DNA from: Warburgia ugandensis
Lineage: Eukaryota > Streptophyta > Magnoliopsida > Canellales > Canellaceae
Reading direction: 5' to 3'
Assembly (NCBI GenBank): GCA_035236585.1
Contig: CP141136.1
Span: 33,378,949 to 33,442,948, forward strand
Length of the DNA stretch: 64,000 nt
Translations under genes and position numbers: made by a program
Shown: in pieces, positions 36,301 through 49,330 of the stretch
Layout of the letters: each line of letters starts with the position of its first letter
Numbering within the stretch: position 1 is the stretch's first letter
Notes under the pieces: model-generated
Database searches by the model: none
What the model was told of the DNA's origin: nothing
The model's input: the letters and a program-made list of their open reading frames with translations, nothing else

Positions 36301-36939
36301 GTATATGACTCCAACATCTAATAGCTTTAGGAATTCATCTCTAACCACGTCCTTCATGTGGGGGTTCAGTTGCCTTTGAGTTTCCTTTAGAAGGTTTTGT
36401 ATTTTCTTCTAGATGTATCTTATGCATGCATACAGCTGGACTTATCCCTTTTATGTTTGCTATTGTCCATCCTAAAGTAGTTTTATATTCCTTAAGAACA
36501 TCTAAAAGCTTACCCTCTTATTCTTTATCTAAGTCTGACGTTATTATTACAAGTAAAGTTTCATTTGGGCCTAGGTATGAATATTTCAAGTTATTAGCAA
36601 GGGTTTTAGGTCCAAAGATGGTGGTTGCTCTATTGAGGGTATGGGGACAGATTTAGACGATGGAAGTGGTTCCACATAAGGACCCCACTTAGAGGTATCC
36701 ATGATTAGTGCAACATCTAAAAGATTGTTTATGTCCTTAATAGACTTGTCTATATCAAATTCTCCATTAAAGTGCATCAGACAAGCCTCTAGTGGGTCCG
36801 AGACGGACAATGGTGAATGAATCTCATTAATTAGACTCTTTATCAAGTTGACATCACAGGGATCGTTGAGGTTTAAATGTTGTTGATCGGCATTAAAAAC
36901 ATTAAGCTTAACCTTCATGTTGCTGAATGAGAGTTTCAT
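36301..36939 (-). pseudogene. RT start and protease-RT linker, element A
   Basis: The linker (36939-36586) is one open frame: MKLSFSNMKVKLNVFN, DPLEACLMHFNGEFDIDKS, DVALIMDTSKWGPYVEPLP. Below it come decayed codons, then MKDVVRDEFLKLLDVG, the N-terminal edge of Athila RT. The frame then runs into the LTR fragment at 36300. Everything downstream in RT, RNase H and integrase is gone. The outer element has the same segment at 15665-16300. Confidence 0.82.
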
Positions 36940-37390
36940 TACACCATTCCTAAATTAATAATGGCATTGGACATTACCAAGAATGGACGTCCAATGATGA
37001 CTAGGATTTGTCTACTTGGATCGAATACAGGTTGGGTGTCTAGCATAATGAAATCAACAAGATAATAAAACTTATCCACCTGTATCAAGACATCTTCAAC
37101 CAAACTGCGAGGTATCTTGATAGATCTATCAGTTAATTATAGCGTGGTAGTGGTTGGTTTTTGCTCACCGAGTTTTAGTTGCTCATAGACAGAGTATGGC
37201 AACAAGTTAACACTAGCCCCTAAGTCAAGAAGTGCCCTATCTATGACATGATCTCCAATGATGCAAGTGATGGTAGGACATCCTAGGTCTCTAAACTTTG
37301 GTGGGGTCTTGTGTTGAATCAAAGAGCTCACCTATTCGGTGAGGAAGGCTTTCTTTTGCACATTAAGATTTTGCTTTGTTGTGCAGAGCT
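36940..37390 (-). pseudogene. Aspartic protease, element A
   Basis: SSLIQHKTPPKFRDLGCPTI, then IIGDHVIDRALLD, LGASVNLLPYSVYEQL (active-site D-L-G-A-S intact), followed after a short break by DRSIKIPRSLVEDVLIQVD, FYYLVDFIMLDTQPVFDP and ILVIIGRPFLVMSNAIIN. This is the best preserved protease in the window, interrupted by one or two stops. It would process Gag-Pol. Being minus-strand it lies downstream of gag (37533-39066) in element A. Confidence 0.85.
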
Positions 37391-37532
37391 CTTTTAAGAA
37401 CTTGGCATAGGCAGGGATGTCTTTAATTGCATTGAGCAATGATATATTGATTTGTACATGTTTAATTAGATCCATTAACTAATTGAAGTTTGAACCCTTC
37501 CTAGCTTTATTTAGTAATTGGGGAAAAGGTCT

Positions 37533-39066
37533 TTAGGCATGGAGGGTGTGTCCACTATAGGTTCTACAGGTTTGTTCTATTTCTTCTCTTCTTTTTTTGT
37601 ATTTTGTTGCCTCTTTTTCCTCTATAGTTCCCTTAGCATATCCTTCTTTGTTATTGATCTGATGACCGCTCCTAAGGGTGGTTATGGACTTAGCATGCTC
37701 ATGAGGGTTAAGGTTTTGAGAACTTGACCCTATCTTAAATTGACCCTTTGGGTTAGGGATGGGTTGATTAGGAAACTGACCCTTTCCTGTATTATGTAAT
37801 TTAGCAGACAATTGGCTTACTTGCATTTCTAGTTTGGCTATGGCTTGAGAGTTGACATTGGCTAACTATCTACTCTCATTTTGCAATTGGTGTAAGGTCT
37901 TTTTAGTGTAATCCTTACCTTTTACAATTTGTTCTAGCATGGTATGGATGTTTTCCTCTGAAAGTGAGGTGGCTGATGGGGAACTATAGTTCTAAGAGGA
38001 AAGTTTTGGACAGGGGATTTACAAATGGCCCCCCTTGGTGGTTATTCTTTGACCAAGAGAAATTGGGATGCCTAGCCCATCCAAGGTTGTAGGTCTCAGA
38101 ATATGGGATGTCACTAAGTTGGCAATATGAATTCAATGCATTCACTTGATATACAAGTTATTCAGGAAATACTTTATTAGATGGACAAGCTGAGGTTAAA
38201 TGGGCTGGACTAGAATAAGTAGCACATGCCTCTTGTAGAGGTTTTTGGGATAATGTAGCATCCATGAAAGATTGAAACATAGTTTCAAGCTTGTCCATTC
38301 TTCCACCTAATTTTTTAGCGATTGAGTAGAGCTTATTGGATAGATAAGTATGTGCTCCTATCTCATAAATACATCCTTTCTTAGTGGGCTAGTTAGTTCT
38401 TTCTCTCCTATTTTAATAATCCCATTACTAAGAATTATTGGTTATAGTTTGAAAGAATTCCCATGCCTCACTTTCATCTTTTAACATGAGGGTCCCTCCA
38501 CTCGCTCCATCTATTATTTGCCTATTTGAGGCGTCTATGCCTCATAGAAGTATTGAACTTGCTGCCATTTTTCAAATCCATGATGAGGGCATTTTTGTAG
38601 CAATTCATTCCATCGTTCCCAACATTCATAATATTGCTCATCATCCCTCTATTGGAAATTTATAATTTCACGATGTAGGCATTTGTTTTGTGATCAAGGA
38701 AGAACTTGTTCAAAAGCTTCTTAGACAATTGGTCCCATGTATGTAAGGAACCTAACTCCGAGGAATTAAGCCATGACTTGGCTTTGTCCTTAAGTGAGAA
38801 CTGGAATAACCTAAGCCAAATTGAATCATCCAAAAAATTTTGGAACCTAAATGTGGCTCAAATATCAAGGAACTTCTTGAAATGTAGGTATGGGTCTTCT
38901 AGGTCTCGCCATAAAAAGTAGGGAGTAATTGAATTACTCCCAACTTTAACTCGAAGTGGTTGGCATTAGTGGGATGTAAAGCTATGTAGGATGGGGTATT
39001 AAGTTGGAGCTGTGCATAAAAATCTCTAATCGTCTTGCGCTCAATCTCTGCTGGTGGTTCAGCCAT
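37533..39066 (-). pseudogene. gag: Gag of element A
   Basis: A plausible ATG at 39066 opens MAEPPAEIERKTIRDFYAQL, then NHFELKLGVIQLLPTFYGE, a frameshift, LRLFQFSLKDKAKSW around 38760-38815 (retrotrans_gag-type capsid region), a weaker middle, and at the C-terminus MQVSQLSAKLHNTGKGQFPN and KSITTLRSGHQINN (37826-37533). This is the Athila Gag pattern without a zinc knuckle. Stops and shifts make it non-functional. It is the reference that allowed the two halves of the outer gag to be joined. The + strand frames at 37518-37727 and 38706-38921 are shadows. Confidence 0.85.
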
Positions 39067-40249
39067 GGGGATAGGAACTATGTTTCTTTCCCCTAGGTGT
39101 TGGATGCGTTGAATCTCTGGGTTTAAAGGTAGTAGCTTAGGGTTCTAAGATCGACGTCCTTGCATGAACTATTCCCAATCTAAGATATCCTACTCTAAAT
39201 TCTAACTCTAACTTTATGTGATGGAAGCAAAAGGGAGAGTCAAACACCTTAGGCTAATAAGCAATATATTGATTTTATTAAATTTATGTGGGGACAATAC
39301 TTTTAATTAACCTAATCTAGCGCTCCTCCTCTCCTTTAGATTTGACTGTTGCTTACCAGTTAGGTTCTCCGCAATGTGGTTAATACAACCATCATGTTAG
39401 GTTCTCCATGAAACAACCCCCAATAACCACAATGCTCAAAAGCCACTGGATTTGACAATGAATCGCGTCTCAGTAAGAGGGTCCTATGAGCATGTGATGG
39501 CCCTATAGGTCTCATCTAATTGATTTTAATTTGATTTGAAGGGTAGGGTAGCGCGCTTGAGGTGATTATCCTAGGTGGGCTAAGGAGTGGTGATGAAATC
39601 CACCCTTGATCTTATAGGGTTAGGGTGCCCTTACTAATTAAATTCCACACTCCATGGCAGTTCGATCATTTATATATCACCTTAAAGCATTAACCATGTC
39701 CTAAGATGCAATTAAAAGCTATAAACTAATGTAAAACCCTAAAAATGCAACAATTATAAAAGATGCTTTCTATATGAGTTACACTACCAAACAATGCAAA
39801 TTTACTCTAAATGCAACCATAATCTAGGAATTAAATGAGTGAGGAAACTTACAGTGGGGTTTCTGATGAAGATCAAGTGTGGGCCACCTTACTCCACACT
39901 TGTCCTGTATTATACAACCCTTTAAAATTAAAATAGAAATTGCAATTTACAAGCACTACAAGATTCACTCAAAGGAAAAATAAAATAAAATCATATTCTA
40001 GGAAAGCAGGAAAATTTCCCTTTTGATGAAGATTTCGTTGCCAATTTCCTCCACTTTCATGTTTCCCTGAAAAAGAAAATTAGAAATAAGTACTAATTTC
40101 AGGAAATTAGGTGGTTGTGCACTAAAAATAAATAAATTAAAAAATACACCTAAAATTGCCTAAAATGCTAAAGCTCTGTAATTCCTACAATTTTTTATTT
40201 TTTTATTTTTTGGATTGTAATTAAATTTTATAAAAACTCCATTGTAGGT
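39067..40249 (-). other. Untranslated leader of element A
   Basis: About 1.2 kb without a gene. It aligns with the leaders of the outer element and of B. The hairpin CAAGTGTGG (39874-39882) with CCACACTTG (39894-39902) is the third copy of the conserved leader hairpin. Confidence 0.7.
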
Positions 40250-40266
40250 CCTCAGCAATGGCGTCA
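40250..40266 (-). promoter_or_regulatory. Primer-binding site of element A
   Basis: Minus strand TGACGCCATTGCTGAGG; differences from TGGCGCCGTTGCCGGGG are all transitions. Confidence 0.85.
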
Positions 40267-40272
40267 AAAACT

Positions 40273-42412
40273 TGTTGATGTTTTCTGCAAGTGCACGGGC
40301 TATTGTGGTATAGCTACTGCAAGTACAGGTTGATCCCACAGGGACGTGCTTTAAGAATGTGGAGTTTTTAATAAAATTTAATTATTTAAAAATAAAATTA
40401 ATTGAAAAAAATTAACAAAAAAAATTCAGACTTCATCTTCATTTTAACATTGAGTTGTAGAGGTCTAATTCTAGAAAGAATAGAAAAAGAAACAATAAAA
40501 CCTTAACTAAACTCAAACTAGAAGAAATTAAGAAAAATCTAATTCCCTATCTTAAGTGCTGTCTAATTTTCTCACTTTTGTTATTGCAAACTTTGACCAA
40601 ACTCTATCAATATATTCAACATGTCTTGGATTAATGATCTGATGGATGAGTTTGTTAGATTCTTCAAATTTTCAGAGATCTAATCTAATTAAAGAATTTA
40701 ATAATTAATGGCTTAGATCTATTTTTAGAACCGAAATTGATGATCAAAAATACCAATTAATCTAGAAACTATCCTAAAAACATGTTATAAAATTTAATTA
40801 AAATTCTGAATTAAAACAAAAAAAGAAATTAGAGTTTTTTCATGGTTAAACCAGAACCTTTGATTTGGTTAAACAAGAATAGATAAGATAGTTCTTGGAT
40901 TAACTACAGAATAACACAAAACTTGAATAACCAAAATGGAAATAACATCAAACACAAATAGTAATAGTAAGAGGACATCACATGTAATTTGAAATATTCT
41001 AATAAGGGCATAATTGGAATTTTCCCCAAAAATCCTTAAGCATTTCGTAAAATAGAGTTTGTCGGAGGAGATGGAGGAAGCCACTGGAGATGATCTAGAA
41101 TGGTGGAAAATGATGCCTTTTTTGAGGATGGGGCGTCCCACTAGACTGGCTGTGATGGAGACCGGGTAGAGTGCTGAAACAGACACCAAGGGTTGTTGGG
41201 CTACTGATCAAATAACCAGCCCTAGTGTAGTGGCGTCATTAATGATGATAGAGACCTAGGGTGTCTTCTAGTTTGTATGGAGCAGAGGAGGAGAAGGTAT
41301 GCGAAGAGAAGGAAAGAGAAGAAGGGGAAATTGGGGGAAAAAACAAAGGAAATGGTTTCCTCCTCCAAGCAACTTGGAGATGGGGAAGAATCTGGAGGAG
41401 GGTTGCTATGAGGAGTGTCACATAATAGCTGGAGAGATGGGATAGGGTGTTGCATGATAGCTATAGAGATGGGATGGGGTTTTGCACTATACTGGAATGA
41501 TAGGGCTTAGAGACAAAAAATGGTGGAGTACGGTGGTGGCTGGACTGGTGCGTTGGGAAGAAAACGATAAAGGAGTGGGCTGTGGTTAGGTGGAGAAGAT
41601 GGGAAGGGTGTCTGGCGGTCCTAGGTTGGGTTGGAAGTGGAGATGGTACATAGATGGAAGAGTGCGTGAGATGGGATCTGAGAGAGAGGAAGAGGTGTAG
41701 CACGGGGGAGCTTAACACAGAGAGAAGGGAGCAGAGTTGCGATAAGGGAAACTAGAGAACGGGAAGGTGTGGTGAACAAAAACAAGAGAAGAGAGGAGGA
41801 GTGGTTGGGAACATGAGAGAGAAGTGGAAACGAAAAAGAAGAACTACGGAAGTAAGAAGAAAATAATGAAGAAAAAGAAAATGGAAAGCATAAAATGATG
41901 AGAATGAAGAATGTAAGCATCAGAAACAACCAAAACTCCCAACATCTCCGAACTCCAAAACTTTTTTCCACTCCCTATGGTTCCCCCTCTTTATAAGCTT
42001 TTTCCTTCCTAATTTTCCTTCTTTCCTTTAAGAGTTAGTTTCCTATTAGGAAACTTCCTCTTCTTCCAATTTAGGACTCCTCTTCTATTAAGACACCTTC
42101 TTCTTTTAGGAACCTTCATCCCTTGCCTTATTGATCTTCAAACTGATCTGCCTCATTGAAATTAAATCTGAGTCATCAAACCCTCCTTTAGTTGATTTGC
42201 AAAACCAAAGGCTACATTAGAGTCATCTAAACCATACATTAAGCATCCACCTAGCTCAATTGATCATCTGATTGTTAATTTTGACAATTTACTGTTGGAT
42301 GGTCAATTTGAGCTAATTTTTATATTTTATCCAAAAACTTACCAACTTAATGAATTAGATGGTCTAATTAAATGCTAAACTGGGGGTCTTTTAACCAAAA
42401 TTAAACACTTAA
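40273..42412 (-). repeat. 5' LTR of element A
   Basis: 2140 bp from TGTTGATGTTTTC to ACACTTAA. It is uninterrupted, unlike the 3' LTR, and proves that B inserted at TGGAG (41072 region). The frames at 40869-41971 have counterparts in the other LTR but are low-complexity. Confidence 0.9.
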
Positions 42413-42417
42413 GCATG

Positions 42418-42805
42418 TTTTCCATTGACTAGTTGATTAATTTCATGCTTAGGAAAGTTAGTTCAAGAAAGTTGTTATATCTTCACTTAAGAAAAGTTTT
42501 CACTTTAGGATAGTTTTTTATTTTAGGAAAGTCTTCAATTTAGGTAAGTTTAATTTTAGAAAGTGCATATTTTTGGAAAATTTTCAATTTAGCATTTTTT
42601 TTTCTTTTTGCATAGTTTGTATTTTTTATGTTATAGTTTTCATTCTTAGTTTATGTTAAGAATCACTTGAATTTGGTTGGGTTAGATAGTTGAAAGTTGG
42701 GACCACTAGCATCACATTAGTTGAACTCTTTGTAGGATTGACCTCACTAGTGTTCTATATTGTAAGCAATTCGTGCACTTGTGAGTTTTAATTAAAACAA
42801 CAACA
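42418..42805 (+). repeat. 3' LTR of the outer Athila element, right part
   Basis: Continues after element A with TTTTCCATTGACTAGTTG and ends AACAACA, as at 3627-3989. The TSD CTGAA follows at 42806-42810. Confidence 0.92.
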
Positions 42806-42810
42806 CTGAA

Positions 42811-45330
42811 CCTCTATCAATTAGCATTTATATTATTTTCTAAGTTGTTTGGATTTAAGTGAAGGACTCATGTTGAAAATTTTGATGAGAAATCCACTTT
42901 TTTGTTTCACTTGAGTGCATTTCTTAGTCCATGTTTTGATATGTATTATTTATTAGACTATTGGATCTAAAAGTTTTCATAAATATGCAAAAGATTCTTT
43001 TTAATCATAGTTTGAATGTGAAACATGAAATTTATAATTTACTTTTTTCATCAAAACTGCTAAGATGTGTTAAAAGAATTATTTTTGAGAATGTGTGTTT
43101 ATGTGTATTACATAAAATCCATGTTTTGAAACTAGGCAACAATTTTCCAATGTTTTGCCTTGATGGGAAATATTTATAAAGTTTAGGGTTCAATTGAAAA
43201 AGTAAGATAAGTTTGAATTTTAAATAGAAACATTAAGAAAAATGTGGGGTTAATTGAAGAAGTAAGATAAGTATGGGTTTTAAATAGATACATTTTGCAA
43301 AATGTATGGTTTGATTGAAAAAGAAAATTAATGTATTTTAAACAGAAACATGTTGGAATGTTTTGGGATTGTTGGAAATTAACCATTTTGATTATCATCT
43401 ACTATTGCGTTTTTTTAAAATAAGCATTTCTAATAAAAGAGAGAGTATAGAATTTAACTCCAATTGTATCGGGAATTTAATTTGACATGATCAAAAGAAA
43501 AGTTTTCCATAAAAAAGTATTGTGCTTGAGATGTCAATGGAGATTATTGATACGGACTCCACCTTATCCATGTATGTCCTGTTGGATGAATATCTCAAGA
43601 TTTGCTTACTTCACTAAGGCTCTAATTGGAACGTACTCCAATGAGGTAGGAGATGAATTCTAGCTTAGAGTATATGTTTAGGCCTCTGTGGATGGTTGTA
43701 CAAACCTCATATGATCAATAAGGTAGTGGTAGTTATGGGTATAGGAAAGACCTTGGTCTAGAGTCAAAATACACATAGTTCTTTTGACACATTTTTTGGA
43801 AAACTTAAGTAGGTATGGATACTTAGATTTAAGGGATTAAGCATGATCTCAATCATAGAACATTAGATGGTTAGGGTTATATATTTCAATCACATGACAC
43901 GGAAAATGTGAGGGTGAGATAATGATCACAAGATGATTAATGAATGGTGTAGGATTAAGGCTACTTAGAGTTGGATATTGGTATCTAGGAAACCTAGAGA
44001 AGGTGGGACATCCTAGATCTTCAAGTGGATGGATGGGCGAGATCTTAAGTGAAGAATCTCAAGTGAAGTAATTAAGATGACTTAGAGTATGGATGGATGT
44101 GATAGAGTGCTAGAGAGCATGTGAGATAGTGTTAAAGAAATGTGATGAAATTACATGGGAGATGGAGGGCTAGGATTAAAACTCAATGGACTATTTAGCA
44201 GCCAAGATGGAATTGCACACATCCCACACATGAAAGGAGGTAGGAGATTCACATGGTATGATAGCTACCCATGAAGTGGTGCCATAATTTTAGGAGATGG
44301 AAGACATCTTACTTTAGGAGAATATGAAGGCATCTTAAATTTAGGACCTAGGGAGTTAGGTAAAAACATGAGAATAAGTGGGAGATAAGAGATAAGCTTC
44401 TAGTGGGATTGGTTGGGAAACTACCCAAGGATAGAATTCTTAGGTTGGGTAGGAAAGTAAGAGGGGAAAAGTTATAAAAAGTTAGGACATGTCATCCTAT
44501 AAGCAATTTGGCTGTAAGATGTCCAAGGCAAAGAGAGAAGAAAAATGTTGTGAGTAGAGAAGAAGAAGAGAGGAAGAGAAGAAAGGAAGATAAGGAGAGA
44601 AAAACACATGTATGGGTGCGAATTTTTCCCATATTAGAGTTTTCAATTAGCCAGCATCTTTAAAGGATTCATGTTGTTTTCAATGATTTTCTATGCATAG
44701 ATTTATCCGTGATTTCATCCATGGATAAGTTCTTACTACATGCCTATATGTCTCTAAGGAATTTATTTGTATGCCATATATTCTGATAGTATACTATGGC
44801 AATGAGCTTCTCATGTTATTAGCTTAAGGTGTGAGCATGTTTTAATCCATGATTTGGCACCTATTTGTTTCAGTCTTCATGCATGCAGAATAGTCATTGA
44901 TTCTTGAGTGATTTGTCTAAGTTAGTAAAAGTGGTTTGGCCATGAAACTTATATGTTTTTATTGTGGATTCGATGTTTGATACTATCATGAGAAGTGTGT
45001 TTGAAAATCAAGTTGAATTCCATGATTTTCATCGACTAAATCTCAGCCATGATTAGTAGTCTCTATAGACATGCTAAAACCACGTAACAAAGTTGCCCTT
45101 AGTTCTGGTTGTAAATGATGGATTTTTAATTTTTAATTTTTTAATGAAATTTTAACCGATGATCCAAAACTTGATGATGGTTAATCATGAAATTTTTTTG
45201 GAAAAATCTAATGGATTTTAGGTTATATTAATGATGTTATGGGAGCTTACTGTTGGACTATCTATGGCATAAATTCTACAGTTAGTCGAGTAGTAAGTTT
45301 TGAGCATCTTGGTGCATTTTGAGCACTTAG
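42811..45330. other. Unassigned DNA between the outer Athila element and element F
   Basis: This is 2.5 kb of AT-rich sequence, presumably the continuation of the locus at 1-1237. No coding similarity was found in either strand. It holds a three-copy tandem repeat. The stretch 43900-44600 has LTR-like purine-rich text with TATAAAAAG near 44473, but I could not define ends. Confidence 0.5.
43187..43370 (+). repeat. Three imperfect tandem copies of about 63 bp
   Basis: Each begins TT(C)AATTGAA-AAGTAAGATAAG and includes TTTTAAATAGAAACAT. The minus frame 43183-43398 exists because of this repeat. Confidence 0.7.
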
Positions 45331-45463
45331 TGTTTTTATTTTAATTAAAACTTGCAAGTGCATGAATCCTTTGCAATATAGCATGCTAGTGAGGTCGATT
45401 CTATGAGGAGTTGAACTCATGTGATGCTAGTGGTCCCTACTTTAAACTATCTAATCTAGCCAA
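45331..45463 (-). repeat. 3' LTR of element F, left part
   Basis: Starts TGTTTTTATTTTAATTAAAAC; the inverted match is the last 130 bp of the LTR at 1238-3989. It is cut at TAGCCAA by the CACTA element and resumes at 55896. Confidence 0.85.
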
Positions 45464-45975
45464 CATTGCTATAACGAGGGTTTTATAAGATGGTTAAAAA
45501 CAACTATAAAAGATGGTTAAAAAGCCTTCTTATACCCTACCATCTTGTAAATTGAAAAAAATATATAAGACGATTTCTAAAACCATCTTATATTGAAATT
45601 ATTATAAGATGATTTTTGAATAACCATCTTATATAGCTTAACTTTTATAAGATGGTTTCCAAAAACCTGTCTTATAAAAATGCAAAACACAGAATAGTTT
45701 TTCAAAAATCATCTTATAAATGTGTGTAATATAGGATGTATTTTCAATAGTCATCTTATACATGTGTCTAATACAGGGAAGTTTTCCAATAACCATCTTA
45801 TAAATTTGTCTAATAAAGGATGGTTTTTCAAAATCTATCCTATAATCCTAGAAACTATGGATATTATAGGACATTTTTTCAAAAACAGTCCTATAAATAT
45901 GACTAATATAGGATGGCTTTTAAAAAACTATCCTATAAAACTACATAATATAGGATAGTTTTTTCAAAACCATCC
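45464..45975. repeat. Left TIR and subterminal repeats of the CACTA element
   Basis: At least a dozen units of the type TATAAGATGGTTTTTAAAA or its complement, in both orientations, in about 500 bp. Later units read TATAGGATGG. They are the probable transposase-binding sites. Confidence 0.85.
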
Positions 45976-46254
45976 CATGTTGCTTATACTTTCTACACAA
46001 ATTGTGTGCTCCTTTGTCGGTTGGTGTTTACATATTGTTCTTGCAGTTTCTAAAGTTCAACACTTCATTTCTGGAGGCTACAAATCATTTAACAAAATAC
46101 ATTCATATATATTCAATACTTCCAACATTCCACATCGAACTTCTCCATACACCCTTCTTTGTGAAATAAAGAAGCCATACACAGACTTAAATTTAAAAAA
46201 AAGAAACAAGTGCATCTAAGTAGTGAGGTTGTAATTTATATTTCATTGATAAAA

Positions 46255-49200
46255 TTATTTTATGTTAACGATAGATGTCAATAAATTAAAAGTCAAAAGA
46301 TATTCAGTCCATTCCATTCTAATTCCATCTATATCTAATTGGGGGTAACTCTTGCTACCAAGATTAACCTGCAAGACAACATTTATTAAATCAATTGAGA
46401 CATTAATGTTGGAGTTATTTAAGAGATGTAGAAAACTGTAAGAATGATGGTCAGTCAATTAATTGAACCTTTCTCAATTGGGAGATTGTAAATCCTTTGC
46501 GAATGAGAGTTCTCATATATCTGAGAACATATTACCCACCCTCCCAATAGCATTGTTGTCTAAGGCACTGCACAATAAAGTCAACAAGTCATAAGGTTCA
46601 AATATCATGTGCAATTATAAGTCTAAGTTATAGGGTTATACTAAAGAAGTAGTAAACCTTACCTCGACCCTCTTCCAAGTCAGTTTTGTTGGATTGCTAA
46701 TATTTTCCATCTCAGCCCATTTATACCATGAACTACACTTATATAAGTAAAAGCATTATATATGAATAAAGAGGATATTTATCAGTTAACTAACTATTAT
46801 AAGGAATGAAACAAAATTCAAACTTACTTATTGATCAATTCCATTAGTGAGCCTCGAATGTGTCCACCACAAGAATAAAAAAACATTACAATTCCTCCAT
46901 GCACATCCAAAGCTAGTAGCATCCAATGGGACCTCTATACGTAATCAATCAATTGAAATTCGACAAACTTAACTTATAGACATATTCATGTTTATGTGGA
47001 ATGGTAACAAGACATGTAATAACTTACCCACTATTGTATGAAATCAGTAAGGCCTGCCCCTTGACACAACCTAAGAACTTAAGTATGATATCTTATATTT
47101 GTTTCTCCTTAGGCAAAAGCTCCTTTGGCCCTGAGACAATAGTAGGCTCAAGGAATTTGTAAATGTCCTTGACCTTAAATCTTTGCAATTTATCATGTAA
47201 AGACATGCATAAACTTAATGTCAAATACTTATCATGTCATGTTAATAAGTAATATCAATTTGATTCTTAATAGAGTAATTAATAGACATACCCAATATAG
47301 ACAATGATGTGCACATATTCTAGTTGAGCCATATTACATATGGCTAAGAGGTCCTCTTTCATGATTGGAACCTTAACAACTTCTTGGGCAAGCACCCAAC
47401 CTCTATCCTCACAGAGTTGATTTCGTTATTTTCATTGATCAGTCTGTATAGTCCTCTTAGGAGCGGAGGTGTTGGGTGGAACCTACACCTGATCCCTACA
47501 CTATAGATGTAATTTTCCAAAAATGAGTAAAGAATATATATATATATATATATGAAAATTTAAAGAGATTCAATTTTATCCTAAGAATAGACATAAATAC
47601 CAGATGGGACAATTGGTAAACCATAATTTTTTGCCGGGGAGGAGGTCACCATGAATGGTGCCTTGTGCTTCTTCTAGTTAACATTACAATGCAAATGGTA
47701 TTTAAAAATTTAACTCAAGCATTAAAGTTATTGTTGAACACGAAGCTATGATACCATATGCATACCTTGGAAATCATTGTTTTGATATACCTCTCTGGCC
47801 AAGCTACATCATATCCAATTGCATCCCCAACATTATCAATATCGTCTGCTTCTATAGGAAATGGTAGGATAGCATCTATTTGGAGGGAAGTAATAATGCA
47901 CACACGCCTAGTGTGTAGATGCATTAACCTACCATGTGGCATGACAAAAAATGCTTCATATAGTGTAGCCAAAGCAAGATAGATCTCAGCTGTATAGCGC
48001 TGCAACAGGCACTAACCCACTTGCAAATCTGAAATCACCTATACATAAGAATAAATGAAGATTACTAAGACATGGATTAGAAAAAGGTAAGCATGTCAAT
48101 AAATACCTCCTTTATTGGGACATTTCCTTCAAATTGTTGGTTCTCCATCTCTTCATTAGATGGAGGAGTGCAGCTATTGAAAGATGGGGGTCGAGGGGGA
48201 ATGTCTTGGCTTGGACCTTTGAAACCCCAAGGGTCCTTATAGAAATCATTCCTTACCTTCACGTATAGCTCATTCAACATATTCTTCTTCCATGCTTCCA
48301 TGTCCTCCATTGGAGGATTTCTTTCTTTATATAAGATTTAGAAGGAACCACACAACAGGCTCGACCCCATAGTTGGCCAGGTTCTTGTCTTTGTTGCCCA
48401 TAGTCATATACAAGATGTCCTCCTTTCCAATAGTGCTGCTCAGAGTCCTTGTAGTGCCACTTTCTTAGGTCAACTCTTCCTGCACATGCAATTAATAGAA
48501 CATGATGATTTCAACATATATATATTATAATTCAAGAAATGCAAAAATAGACATGTAAAACCACTTACAATTCTTGAAGCAACTAAGGTAGCATTTTCAT
48601 TTGTAAAGGTCTGGGAGTTATGCTCTTATGAATGTGCTATTTTCCAAAAAACAAGAGATCGATGGGATCTGTGGTACTAGCCTTCTTTTTCTATCAAGGG
48701 AGACATTACTTTAGAGTTGATGAAATAAAATTAAGGTATAGTTAGATAGAAGTGAACCATCACATATACTAACTTCTTGTTCTTCTAACCATGCATAACC
48801 AATCTTGGAGAGTTGGTGTTGCATATGATTGGTAGCATGCATCATTTGTCCTTTCACACGCTTTGCCTACATGTTAAAGGAACATGTAATGAAGCACAAT
48901 GAACTTTATAATGAGAGAAATCAAGCTTTTGGATAGCTTGTACTTACCTCAAAATCTAAAGACAAGCGAGTGTGTACAAATTAATTTCATGCATCTTGGT
49001 CAATGATGTTGGAATAGAACTCAGGGACTGTGTAGAGTGTAGACGGATCATTAGCATTTAGAAGTACGCACTTCCTTGTAAGATCACCAGCCCCATATAG
49101 AGCATTCTTCTTATACTCAATGGAGACATCGAAGGCAGACTACAGAGTAAAAACAAATATTAGTCTATCTAAAATAAAACAAGATAAGCCACTTAGCATG

Positions 49201-49330
49201 TTGTATGTACCAAGCATTTACAAACCTTTACCATCTCTCATATTGCATCCTTCATTGATGGTGACACATATCTCCAATCAGTAATTGAGATTGGCACCAT
49301 GCTTCTGATAGTGTAGCAAATGAAATTAAT
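46255..49330 (-). pseudogene. CACTA-associated gene ending in a Ulp1-like cysteine protease domain
   Basis: Coding pieces read on the minus strand, apparently separated by introns: VPISITDWRYVSPSMKDAI (about 49300), YGAGDLTRKCVLLNANDPS (about 49080), SKIGYAWLEEQE (about 48800), a frame at 48310-48077, then VGDAIGYDVAWPERYIK (about 47800), MKEDLLAICNMAQLEYVHIIV (about 47360, last 20 shown in part), RSHWMLLALDVHGG (about 46920), YVLRYMRTL (about 46520) and YPQLDIDGIRMEWTEYLL (about 46300). The first blocks resemble the second ORF of plant CACTA elements. The last four follow the order of a Ulp1/C48 domain, a family that cleaves SUMO: the catalytic His is in SHWMLL. The Asp block is changed (FFYSC) and the region of the catalytic Cys has a stop. 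It is a dead gene. Its role in transposition is unknown. Confidence 0.72.

Larger units (their letters stand above)
25786..42412 (-). mobile_element. Element A: minus-strand Athila relative, pol-deleted, nested in the outer 3' LTR
   Basis: Flanked by a perfect TSD GCATG (25781-25785 and 42413-42417). Read on the minus strand: 5' LTR 42412-40273, PBS 40266-40250, leader, gag from 39066, protease about 37331-36950, linker, the first few RT codons to 36301, then a foreign LTR fragment (36300-35680) and the 3' LTR (35684-34363 continued at 26602-25786). RNase H, integrase, the rest of RT and the polypurine tract are absent. The 3' LTR is itself split by element B. About 8.9 kb remain when B is removed. 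The last two bases expected at the right end (CA) are missing. Confidence 0.88.

Noticed and set aside
42811-45330. Possible host gene in the unassigned stretch.
   Set aside because: No frame longer than about 72 codons and no recognisable domain or splice-consistent coding blocks were found on either strand.
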